From assembly GCA_018222585.1 (NCBI GenBank), contig JAAFAB010000001.1, positions 284,198-348,197 of the forward strand: a DNA stretch of 64,000 nt. The letters are read 5' to 3'. Made by a program: the position numbers and the translations under genes. The DNA is from Paracoccaceae bacterium. Its GTDB lineage: Bacteria; Pseudomonadota; Alphaproteobacteria; Rhodobacterales; Rhodobacteraceae. The notes beneath the pieces were generated by a model, which searched no databases, was not told where the DNA came from, and saw only the letters and a program-made list of their open reading frames with translations. How positions within the stretch are numbered: the first letter of the stretch is position 1; each line of letters starts with the position of its first letter. This document shows, piece after piece, positions 13,701 to 25,700 of the stretch.

Positions 13701-16700
13701 GATCGAGACAGCGGCGACGCCCACCGAGGTGGCGGTGCCGACCATGGTGTTGCCGGTCACCCCGTCCACCGTGTCGTCCACGGTGGTGCTGGAGGCGGTC
13801 TGCACAGTGATCGAGCCGCCGGCGGCAAGGTGGCTGTTCTCGGCGATGGCCTCCACGGTGGAGTAGTTGGTGACGTTGACGCCGAGGCCCGCGACGGCGA
13901 CGGCACCGCCGACGCCGGCGGCCAGCGCCACCGAGGCGGCGGCGACGCGCAGGTGATGCTCTTCCGTGGCCGAGGCCGAAAGCGTCAGGTCGTCGGAGGC
14001 GTCGAGATAGCTGCCGGAGGCATAGACGCGGGTGACATGGCTGCGGTCGGCTTCGCTGTCGCCACCGACCCGGCTGTTGGAGATCGAGATGCCGATGGAG
14101 CCGGCGCCCGCGATGATGCCCGCGCTGGCGGCCACCGCCGCCGAGGTCACGGCAGAGGTCGAGCGGGTGGTCGAGGTGGCGACAAAGCTCATGTCGCCAA
14201 TGGTCTCGTCGCTGTCGCTGGTGCCGCTGGTGCGGATCCGCGCGTCGCTGATGACGATCTCGGCGGTGTTCTTGATTTCATTGGTGGAATTGGCACCCGC
14301 GCCCGACAGGGCAAGGCCGCCGAAGATGCCGCCGCCGGCGGCGACGGAGGCCGCCACCGAATAGGCTTTCGCGGTGGCGTCGTTGGTGACGGTGGCGTCG
14401 ATCCAGCCCTGGGCGGTATCGGCGCCCTCGCCGTCGCTGTCGACACCGGCCTGGATCATCGGCGCCGCGGTCAGCGTGTCGTCGGTGATCAGGATCTGCG
14501 CCGAGGTGCGCAGGTCGTTGCGCGCGATGGCCGCGCCGATGGAGATCGCGACCCCCACTCCGATCGGGGCCACGGCAGCCGCCAGCGCCGCGCCGACGGC
14601 GGTGGCGGTGGCCGAGGAGGTATCCGAGGCGATCAGGGTCAGCGTCTCGGTCTCGAGGAACTTCGAGCTATCGCCATAAGAGGCGGTGCGTTCGATCTCG
14701 ACTGCGGTGGCGGTGTAGATCTCGTTGTCGACCCCCGCGCCCGCGCCCGAGGCGGCACCGGCGGCGAAGCTGTCGACGCCGACGGCAACCGAGTTCGCAT
14801 TGCCGAGCGCGGTGATGGTCGCGCTGTTGGTGGCGCTGATGGTGCTGGCGCCGGTCATCGACAGGCCCGCGTCGCGGATCCGCGCGGTAACGTCGAAGGC
14901 ATCGTCCGAGGTGCCGATGCGGTTCGACACATGGGTCGCCCCGATCGAGACGCCAAGCCCGCCACCGCTGCCCGCGACGCCGATGGCCACGGCGACCGAG
15001 ACGACCGAGGCGGTGATCACTGCCTCGTTCACGGCGCTGACCAGCAGGCTGCCCGCCGTGCCCGAGTTGACATCGGTGATCTCGGCCAGGGTCGATCCGG
15101 TGATCTTGTTGAAGGCGAAGGCCCCCGCCCCGGAGATGGCCACGCCGACCGCGCTGGAGCCCGCGACCGACACCGACGCCGAAACGGCAATCGCCTCGAT
15201 CTCGAGCTTGCGACCGCCCGAGCTGGTCTTGGCCTCGACCGAGAGGGTGTTTTCCACGTCCAGAAGGCCGGTGCCGGTCAGCCCGGTGATCCGGGCCACG
15301 GTCTCGGCCTCCATCTCGTTGCGGGCCACGGCCACGGCGATCGAGACCGCCACGGCGCTGCCGCCCGCGACCGAGACCGCCACGGCGGCCGAGCCGACGC
15401 CCGAGTAGATATCCGCAAGGTTCAGCGCGGTGACCGAGACGCTGTCGGCCGCCAGCTTGTGGCTGCTCGTGCTGCCCGAAACCTCTGCCAGCACCTCGGC
15501 CTGTCCGAGGTTGGCAGCGCCTGCGCCGGCGCCTGCACCGGCCAGGCCGAAGCCCCCGGTTGCGGCCACGGCCACCGAGGCGGCGACCACATGGGCGTCG
15601 ATGTCGATCTCGCTCTTTGCGGCGAGGGAGAAGTCACCATCCATCGTCAGGATGCTGTCGGTGACCCGCGCCGCGACGATGAAACCATGATCCGAGGGCA
15701 GGCCGCTGACCGCACTGTCGGGCGCATCGGTCTGGTTGATCGCCACGGCGACGCCCAGGGCGACACCGCCACCCGCGCCACCGCCAGCGGCCACGGCCAC
15801 CGCGAGGCCGACGACAACCGCCGTGATATCGGCGTCCGAATAGGCGTCCAGCGACATGTCGTCGACGCCCGAGACGGTTGCACCGTCGACCAGCGCATAG
15901 GTGGCGCCCTTGATCGTGTTGCCCGAGCCCGCGCCGCCACCGGCAAAGCCGACCGGCCCGGTGGTGCCCGCCACCGCCGCGGCCAGCGAGACCGAGGTGA
16001 TGCGGGTGGAATTGTCGACATCGAGGAAGAGGTTATTGGTGCCCGAAGCACCGCCCGTGCCGGTCACATTGGCGCCAAGCCGCGCCCCGGTGACCGAGGT
16101 GATGATGTTCGAGGCCGCCGAGAAGCCGACCGCGCCGGCGCCCGAGGTGCCGCCGATGGCGGCTGCCGCGCCGAAGGCGACAGAGGTGATGCCCGCATCG
16201 TTCGAGGCGGTGACGCCCAGGTCGGCCTGGTTGGCCAGGGTGATCGTCGCCGCGCCGATGCTGGCCTCGACATCGCTGTCGATCTCGGCCAGCGCCACGC
16301 TGCCCGCCACCGCGATGGCCACCGCAGAGCCCATGCCGATGGCCGCCGCCGCACCCACGGAAACGGTAACGATGCCGCTGGCGTCATCCGCCGTCACCTG
16401 CAGGCCCTTGGTCTGGCCGGTGGTCGCATCTGCAACGTCGGTCGAGGACGAGGTCAGGTTGATCACCGCGCTGTCGCCGATGGCGGCGGTGATGTCGCGC
16501 TCGATATAGGTCGAAGCGAGGTTGAAGCCGACGCCGACCATCTTCGAGCCGCCGACGGCGGCGGTGATGTTCACCGACTGCGATTTCAGGTCATCCCGGT
16601 CGATATCGGTCTGGCTGAAGACATCATCGGCCAGCCCCGCCACCGCATCGTCGAGGAAGCCGTAATCGTCGCCTCCGCCCACGGGCGCACGGGCGCCGGC

Positions 16701-19700
16701 GGCCACGGTCATGTGACCCGAGGCATTGATGGTGGTCGCCCCGGTGATCTTCGAGGTGATCGAGCGGCGGTTGTCGATGACGCCGAAGGCCAGGCCCACC
16801 CCGCCATTGCCCAGCGAGATGCCGACCGCGCCGGCAATGTTGGTGATATAGCTGCTGTCGGTGGCCGTGGCGGTCAGGTCGCCCACGGTCCAGGTGCCCG
16901 AGGACGCGATCTCTACCTTGACATCGCCCGCCAGGGTCGAGGTGGCGACCGAGCCGCCGACCGAGATGCCGCCCGACCCCGCGCCGCCAAGCGCCACGGT
17001 GACCAGACCCTGCTCGGAGCGGGCAATCAGGCTGGTCGCCCCGGTGGCGTCGATCACGCCGTCGATCTTCACCGTCAGCGGCGTGTCGATCAGGTTCAGC
17101 GCGATGCCCGCGCCCCCTGCCCCGCCGCCCGAGCCGGTCAGCGCCAGGCCGAAGCCACCAGCGACGGCGACATAGGTGCCTTGGTCATAGGCTTCGGCGC
17201 GCAGGGTGCCGCCCGCCGTCAGCGTCGAGGTCCCGTCGACCGAGACCTTGGCGCCCAGGAAGCTGCGGTTCGCCGCCGCGCTGCCTGCCAGGGCGACCTT
17301 CTTCGAGACCGCCGCGCCGACCGCGACGGCGACCATGTCCATGTCGTTGCCCGCCAGCAGCACCATCGGCGTGGTGCCGGTGGTCAGGGTCGAGCCAGAG
17401 ATCAGCACCTCGGTGCCGCGCGTCTCGTCGTCGTCGTTCTTGGCGCTGGTGACGATGTTCACCGCCACCGCGATGCCGACAGCCGCATTGCCCGCCGAAA
17501 GCGCCGCGCCACCGGCGCCGACCCCCAGCCAGGAGGTTTCCAGCGCCGAGATGGTCAGCCCGCCGGAATTGCCGATCTTGATGTCCGAATTGGTCACCTC
17601 GGCCACGGTGGACGAGGAATAGTGGTTCAGCGCCACCATGCCCACGCCCGCCCCGCCGGCGGAATCCGACGAGCCGGCGATGCCGAAGGCCACCGTATCC
17701 AGAACGATGTCGTTCAGCGCCGAGAGGGTGAAGCCATCCGCCGACACGCCGGTGGCATGGCCGACGTATTCGGCCAGTGCCGTCACGAGGCTTTCCACCA
17801 CGGAGAAGCCAAGCGCCACGCCCACGCCGGTCTTGCCACCGTAAGCCGCTGCGCCCGCAACGGAAATCCAGTCGGCGGTGTTCTTGGCGGTGATCTCGAC
17901 CTCGGGTGTGCCGGCCAGGGTGACCTGGTGGCTGGAGGTGCCCGAGAGGCCGGCCTCGATCTCGGTCCGGTTGACCGCGACGGTCAGCGAGCCGGTGACG
18001 GCGGTGCCCCGGTTGCCGGTCGCAACGGCGACCCCGGCGGCAAAGAGGTAGTAGCCGGACTCGTCCAGCGCGCTCAGCGTCAGCTTGTCCAGCGTCAGGG
18101 TGAATTCATTGCTGGCGGTGGTGATCTTCGACGAGATGTTCTTCTCGCTGTTCACAACGGTCACGGCGCCCGAGACACCGACGGTGGATTGCCCGGACGA
18201 GGTGGTCGAGACCGCGCCCGCGCCCGCGATCAGCACCTTGGTGGCCTGGTCCTTGGCCGAAAGGCTCAGCTCGCCCGCCTCGAAGCTGGCAAGGTCCGAG
18301 ACCGTGGCATGGATGTTGACGGTTTCCTGCAGTGCGGTGGCCGAGCCGGAGACCGCGACGCCGCCCTTGCTGGAGGCCGAGGCCCCCGAGGCGCCGGACG
18401 AGGCGATGCCCGAGAGCGACCCGCTGGAGCTGGCCAGCGAGCTGGTGTCGGTCGAGCCGCCGGTGTCCGCCTGATCGGTCGGCGGCGGATCCGAGGCCAC
18501 GGCAGCCGCCACGGCGCCCAGCAGGATCACCCCCTTGGAGGCCGCATCGAAGCTGGCATTGCCGGTGATGTCGAAGGTGCCGCCGCTGCCGTCGCCGGCC
18601 ACCTGGGCCCGTGCGGTGCGATCCGACAGCACGGTCACGCCCGAGAGGCCGACCGAGGTGCCGTCGGACACGGAGACCCCGCCCGCGAAGGCGAAGAGAG
18701 AGACGATCTCGGTCGCGTTGACCGTCAGGTCGCCGGCCAGGGTGATCGTGCTGCCTGCGCCGATCTCGGCCCGCGCAGTGGTGTCGATGGAATAGTGGTT
18801 CCAGGCGCCGTTGATCGACAGCTTGCCGCCCTTGCCGCCCGCCGCCACGACCGAAACGCCAAGGTGATGGGTGCCCGCCGTGACGTTCATGTCATCGGCC
18901 TTCAGCCAGATGTCCCCGACCTCGGCAATGGCGCCGGTCTGTTCCAGATTGATGCCGATGGAGCCGCCGATGGCGGTCTCAGTCTCGCCCTCGCCGAACG
19001 GGTTCTGGACCGCCTTGCTTTCCTTGAAGCTGTCCTTGACGCCCTTGTAATGCGCCTTGATCGCGCCGCCAAAGCCCTTGTCCTTGTAGCTGGCGGGGTT
19101 GGAGTAGTTCATCCCGAAGGGGGCGATATTGCCGACGCCGATGACGTTCTGATCGGTGGCGCTGGCGCTGACGTCGAGGCTGGCGCCATCGGTGGCGGCC
19201 GCCGCGTCCGTGCCATCGGTGGTGATCACCACCTTGGCGCCGTCATGCACCCTGGCATAGGCGTTGTAATTGGTGTCGAGGTAATGCCCCGCCAGCGCGA
19301 TGGAGGCTTTCTCGCCCCGCGCGAAGCTCTGCTCCCAGATGTTGAAGAGCTTGGTCACCAGCCCGAAGTTGTCGTCGAGGTAGGTGGCCAGTTCGCCGAT
19401 GAAGCCGATCACGTAGCTTGACCAATCGACCGCTTCCCAGTCGGCGGGCTCCCCGGCGAAATCCTCGGTCGCCAGGTCGACCTTCAGCTTGGTGGTCTTG
19501 GCCTTGTAATAGGTGCCGTCGTCATCCTTGACGACATCCCCGGCGGAAATGTCGACCTCGCCGTCGGCGGGGGTGTAATCGGGATCGCTGAAGGCCTCGA
19601 TCAGCGGCGAGATCAGCGTGGTCAGCCAGGTGGCGGTCGGGTCGAAGGAGTTCTCCGACGCCGCGTTGACCGTCACCGTGTCCTGGGCGCGCAGGATGGT

Positions 19701-22700
19701 GCCGCTCTCGATCTCGGCATTGGCGGTGATGTTCATCACCGCGACGTTGACCGCCAGCGTGGCGCCATATTCCGAGGACTCGAGGTCGTTGCCCTCGTCG
19801 TCCTCGCCCTCGTTCGAGGCGAAGGCGAAGGCGGCCATGGTCGGGCGCACCGAGGCGGTCCCGTAGATGTCGACCGAGCCCCCGATCTTCAGCAGCGAGT
19901 CCGAGCCGTCCTCGTTGCCGACCGCGGCGGTGATATCGTCGATGTCGACGAAGACGCCGATGGCGCCGCCAAGCTGCAGCTTCGGCTTGTAGGGCGTGTC
20001 AGAGCCCGACAGCTTGCCCCCCAGCCACTTCGAGAAGGCATTGGGATTGCCCGACAGCAGCCAGGCCGCCGTCTTGGCGGTGGCGACCGAGGTGATCGCG
20101 CTGGCCGGGCTGAGGCCCTTCAGGAAGTCGTCCACCACGTTGCCGCCGCCGACCGAGCCGACCGAGGCAGAGGTCATCACACCCGGGCTGGCGCCGAAGG
20201 GCACGATATAACCCAGCTTCTTGGACACGGCGCCAAGCGAGTTCTGCGCCTGGACGATCAGGTTGCCATCCACCGTCAGGTCATCCGAGGTGACCCGCGA
20301 GGTGGTGGTATTGGTGCCGACCTGCACCCCGATGGCCAGGGCAAAGAGCCCGTCATTGCCCGTCGAGGCGCCGGCGGTGACCAGCATCCGCTCGACCGTG
20401 TTGGCCTCGGCACGCAGGTCGCCCCGGATATGGCTGCCCGAGGCGGCATCGACGAGGACGTTGTTCTCGATCAGCGCGATGGAGACCGCGAAGCCGAGGC
20501 CGACGCCGATCAGCCCACCCGACTCGGCGATCACGTCATTGGTCACATCCACCGACGAGCGGATGTCGAGATCGCCCGTCAGGTCCAGTTCGCCCTTGAT
20601 CTGGACGTCATGGTAGACCTCGGACAGCCCGAAGGAGAGCGCCGCGAGGATCGCGATCGGCTTGGACTTGGTGACCTCTTCGGTCGCCACGCGGATCACC
20701 AGGTTGCCATCGTCGCCGGTGCCGGTGGTGCGGAAGACCGTGTGCTCGGAGGCATTGAGTGTGATCGAGGAATAGGTCTTGGAGTTCGCCGAGATCAGCG
20801 ACATGTCTTCCAGCGCGTCGATCAGGCCCTGGCCCACGCCCTCGGCGAAATCGCCGAGCTTGTTCCAGAAGCTGCCTTCGTCGGCCGGGTCGCCGGTCGA
20901 GATGTTCTTGGCCGGCAGCTTGCCCGCGCGCAGGTCGATACGGATGTTCTGCGCCGTGATCACCGTGTCGCCATCGTCCGATCCGGTGACATTGTCGCCC
21001 TTGCCGAACTGGTAGTTGATGGTGTTCTCGGAAGGCTGCCAGAAGCCGGTGGTCCAGCGGCGATCCTCGGCGCGCCCGACGAAGATCAGATCTCCGGTCG
21101 AGCTGATGGTGGTGTCGCGCAGCTGGGTGAAGTTGAGCGTTTCGAAGACCAGCCGGCTGTCGCTGTCACCGGTCTGCACGACATCGGCGGCGATGATGAT
21201 GCTGCCCGCGGCGAGGGTCAGCGTGCCGGCGCCGAAGCTGATGTTGCTCTCGACCGTGATGTCGTAGCTGCCGGTGCTCTCGTAGCGGGTCAGCCAGCTT
21301 TGTTCCAGCTTGGCCGGGGCCGCGCCGATCACCGCGTCGAAGGCGGTGACACCGCTGCCGTTGGCCGTGTAGCTGACCGCGTCCATGATGTCGGACGGAA
21401 TCGCGCCGGTGAAGTCGAAGTAGATCAGGTCCGAGGTATTGGCCGCATTGGTCGCCGCCTGGTTCGAGTTGACCGCCAGCGTGGCGCCATCGGCCTGGCC
21501 TTCCAGGATCAGCGTGTCGGCGCCCTGGCTCTTGTTCACCGTGTCCGCGCCGCCGCCCGAGCGGTAGATCAGATCGCCCGAGAAGCCCTGCGCGTCGATG
21601 GTCTGGTCGGCACTGGTGCCGCGCAGTTCAAGGATCTCGACGTTGGAGGCGGTCAGGACGGTGCTCGCGCCGCCGTCCTTGACGGTGAAGGCGGCGCTGT
21701 CGCCGTCCACCGTCAGGCCCGAGGCCCAGCCCTGCCGGGTCAGGATCAGCTGGTCGCGCCCTGCCCCGCCGTCGACCGTGTCACCCTCGGCCGTGGTCTC
21801 GCCGGCGATGATCAGGTCGTTGCCGGCAGAGCCGGTGATGTCGTCCGCCCCCGCAAGGCCCTGGATCAGCACCTTGGCGCCGCCGGCCAGCGCGGCGGTG
21901 ACGGTCTCGCCCGCGAAGGCGATATCGGAGAGGCCGAGCGCCTCGAGCATACTGTCGTCGACCCAGACCGTATCGGTGCCACTGGCGCTGTCGGTGCTGT
22001 CGTTGGAGGTCACCTCGACCCCCTCGAAGCTGAGCGTGCCGCTGCCCTTGGACGAGGTGATGACCAGCGCGCCGCCGGTGATCGAGGCGGTGATGCCGTC
22101 AAGCGCGTTGAAGGCATCCAGCACGTCCTGCATCGTCGTTTCCGACCCGTCGAGATCGAGGTATGCGATGGTACCGTCGGGGTGGATGATCTTCAGGTCG
22201 TAATAGGTTTCGCCGGTGTCGACGGTATGTTCGACGCCGCTGTCATCCTCGTAAGTGATTGTCGCGTCATCGGAATACCGGACCGGCAGGCCGAAGCCGC
22301 CGTTCAGGTCGGCCAGCAGGGTCGCGGTGGTCAGCGCCGCCCCGCCAAGACGCGAGGCATCCAGCGTGTCGGCCCCCGTGGTGCCGATCAGCACGAAGTC
22401 CTCGAACTCCTGGTGCGCGACCTTCTGGCTGCTCTGAGCCGAATTCGCGTTGAAGGACAGCCAGTCGTCGTCAAGCGTCTGGTTGGTCTGGCCGAGGCCA
22501 ATGATGCGGTCGAAGCCCGCCCCGCCCTTCAGAACCACGTTGGTGGCGTCGTAATCCCCCGCCGCCTTGACCGTCAGGATATCGTCGCCCGAGCCGAGGT
22601 CGACCGAGTGCTCTGCCCCGACGGTGACGTCGTCGTTCAGGCTGGAGCCGGTCAGCATGACGCTGCCCGAGAAGCCCGAGACATCCGCGTAACCCGCGAC

Positions 22701-25700
22701 CGAGGTGTCGAAGGCGAATTCGGCCCGCTCGATATTGGCGACGGTTTCCGGGCTGCCCTCGCGGGTGCCGGCGGTGATGTCGCTGCCGGTGGTCTCGGCG
22801 GTGAAGGCGGTGGCACTGCCCGCGTCGGGCGTCGCCTCGCCCGCCGCCTTCAGCGACAGGCCCAGGTCGCGGCCCTGGTAGGAATAGGTAAAGGCCATGT
22901 CCACGGCTTCGATCGCGCCGGTGGTGGCGTTGCGCGAGATCGTGATCTCGACGCTTTCGGGATCGAACTGCTGGAAGCCGCGCAGGGCCTGGATGACATC
23001 GGCGTCGGTGGCCTGGAAGGACAGTTTACCGCTGGTCAGCTCGGTGCCGTCGGCCAGCACCAGGGTCAGGCGGAGGAAGTCATCGGTCGCCGTGCTCTCG
23101 GGCAGGTCGAGGCTGAGGGTGTAGTCGGTGTCGCCGGTCCGGTCGTGGATCAGCGCGCTGTCGGTCAGGATGTACTGGCGCAGCCCCTGCTCGACCAGCA
23201 GGTCATCGCCCGAGCCGCCGTCGAAGCTGTCGGCGCCCGCGCCGCCCGACAGCGTGTCGTCCTGGCTGCCGCCCTTCAGCACGTCATCGCCGTCATTGCC
23301 CAGAAGCGAGACGGCCGCGAGGGTCAGGCCGGAGGCGTCGAAGGTGTTGTCGCTCTCGTCGCCCGAGAGGGTCAGCTGGTCGAAGGTACCCGACAGCGTG
23401 TCGGTATCGCCGGTGTTCTTGGTGACATGGATGTCGGCGCTGGCATCGACCACGGTCCAGTTGCCGGCCACGTCGATGGCGTAATAGCGGTCTGTGCCGT
23501 CGGTGCCGGTGATCGCATCCGCGCCCATCGACGCCTGGAAGCTGTCATCCCCGGCCGAGCCGATCAGGCTGTCCGCCCCGTCGCCGCCGCGCAGGGCGAC
23601 ACTGCCCAGGGTGAAGGCGCTGGCATCCAGCGTGATGCCGGTCGCAAGCCCGTCCTTGGCCAGCAACACCACGTCGCTGATGCCGGTATAGCTGGCCGCC
23701 AGATCCCCGGCGGCGCTGACCAGGTGGAAGCCGTCATCCAGCACGAAGATGTCCTGGCTTGCGTAGCCATAGCCCAGGGTGTCGGTGCCTGCCCCGCCCT
23801 CGATGGTCGGAGTGACCGAGGTGAAGTCGATGTCGCCGATGGCCAGCAGGTCATCGCCCGAGAGGCCCCGGATGACCTCTGTCGCCTCGCCGCCGGTCAG
23901 GGCGTCGTTCTTCGACGAGCCAATCAGCACATGGACCGCGCCGGAGAACTGCTGGAAGCCCGCCACGGCGCCTTCCATCAGGTCGGTGATCACGTCGCCG
24001 GTATATTCGCCGTAGTCGTTGCCGTCGCCCGCATAGGTCAGCGTCAGCCGCGAGCTGCCCGCGTTCGAACCGCGCTGGATGTTGCTGTAGCCCAGCGTCA
24101 GCGCACCCGAGACGACGACCGCCCCCGCGTAGACATCGGTGACATACCAGGTCAGCGCCGGAGAGATGTTGAACTCGATGGTGTCCGGATCGTCGCTGCT
24201 GCCCTGGCCTTCGAAGTTCTCGACATTGGCGAAGGTGGCATTGGTGCCCTGGGTGCCGCCCGCCTTCAGTTCCAGCGAGAAGGTGCCGTCGGCGCCTTCG
24301 CCGTCGACATTGGAAATCAGGAAGTGGCTGCCCAGCGGGTCGGTGGTCTGGATGTCGGCGGTGTCGGGGTCGAGGTCATCGGGCACCGCCTCGCCCTCGG
24401 CGAAGTCGCTCTCGGCCACCGTGTAGACGTCGGACTGGGCGCTGGTGTCACCCTTCAGCGTGTCTTCGCCCGCGCCCGCATCGATATAGGCGGCGACCGA
24501 GAAGCGGGTCAGGGTGATGGTGTCCGCCCCAGCGCCGGTCTGGATCGAAACGGTGTCGGAGGCCGCAATGATCTGGTCGTCGCCGCCGCCCGTGATGACC
24601 GCGTTGAAGCCTGCGTGGCGGTCAAGCCCGGTGCCCGTGCCCTCGGAGAAGTCGACCGAGACATTGCTGTCCCAGGCCGAGTAATCCAGCGTCGAGGTGC
24701 CGGTGGCCTCGCTCTCCAGCTCTTCCACGCCCCGTGCCGAAAGCGCCGCGCCGGCGCCGACATAGGTGATCGTCAGCTCGGGCTTGTCGGTGTCATCGCC
24801 CGAGAACGCCGCCTTCACGTCGCCCGCGAAGTCGAGGATCAGCCGGTCCGCCGCATCGCCGCCGGTCAGGTCATCGGCGCCCCAGACGGTCGAACTGGTG
24901 CCGAGGCTGACCCAGTCGAGCGCCGTGTCGGCGCTGGCGGGATCGTCGGGCAGCGCGAAGTAGGACACGCTCAGCGTCGCTTCGGGACGGGTCCCTGAGG
25001 TGATCGCGTCGAGGGTCCATTGCAGCAGGTCATCAGTGCCGGTGACAGAGTCGTCGCCATCGCCGAGGTTGAACGAGACGCCCTGCCCAAGACGCACGGA
25101 ATCCGCGCCGCCGGTGCCGGTGAAGCCGGTGACGCCCCGGATATCCAGCAGGAAGCGCACCGCATCGCGGTCGGTGTCATCGGCATCGTAGAGGCTGAGC
25201 TGGCCACCCTCGGCGCTGAAATCCGCGCCCGCCTCGCCGGCGGAGCGGCTCTCGAAGGCCAGGTTCAGGTGGCTGCCATCGCCCTTGAAGGCATCGACGC
25301 CCGAAATCGACAGGCTGGTGGCCCGCGAGACGGTGCTGTCCGAACCGGCGCTGACGGCGGTGCCGGAGGAGAACCGCTCGAACAGGGTGCCCGAGGTGTC
25401 CCAGGTGATCTTCCACTCGGAGCCGTCGCCGATGTCGTCGACCAGCACGTCGCGGTTGGCGCGGAGGTCGAAGTCCTCGACCCCGGCGAAGGTCATCGCG
25501 TAGTCGCGGGCGCCGTCTTCGTAGGTGGCGGGGGTGTCGATGGAGGTGTCGTTGGCATCCGGGTCGTCAAGGTCGCCCGTCGGCGCCAGGACCGAGATCT
25601 GCCCCGAGGCAGTCGAGCCGCTGAGCGCGTTCAGCGTCCAGATCACGCCCTCGGGCGAGGCCGGGCCGGTCAGCGTGTCGACGCCCGCGCCAAGGTCGAT

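Noticed and set aside
7242-19421. A 4,059-codon plus-strand open frame, with similar long plus-strand frames at 141-3173, 3219-6875, 20430-24998 and 25020-26321
   Set aside because: They lie codon-for-codon opposite the minus-strand giant gene. Stops there would need TTA, CTA or TCA codons in the giant gene, which this G+C-rich genome rarely uses. Their translations are Asp/Gly/Arg/His-rich nonsense with no family features, while the minus strand gives clear domains.
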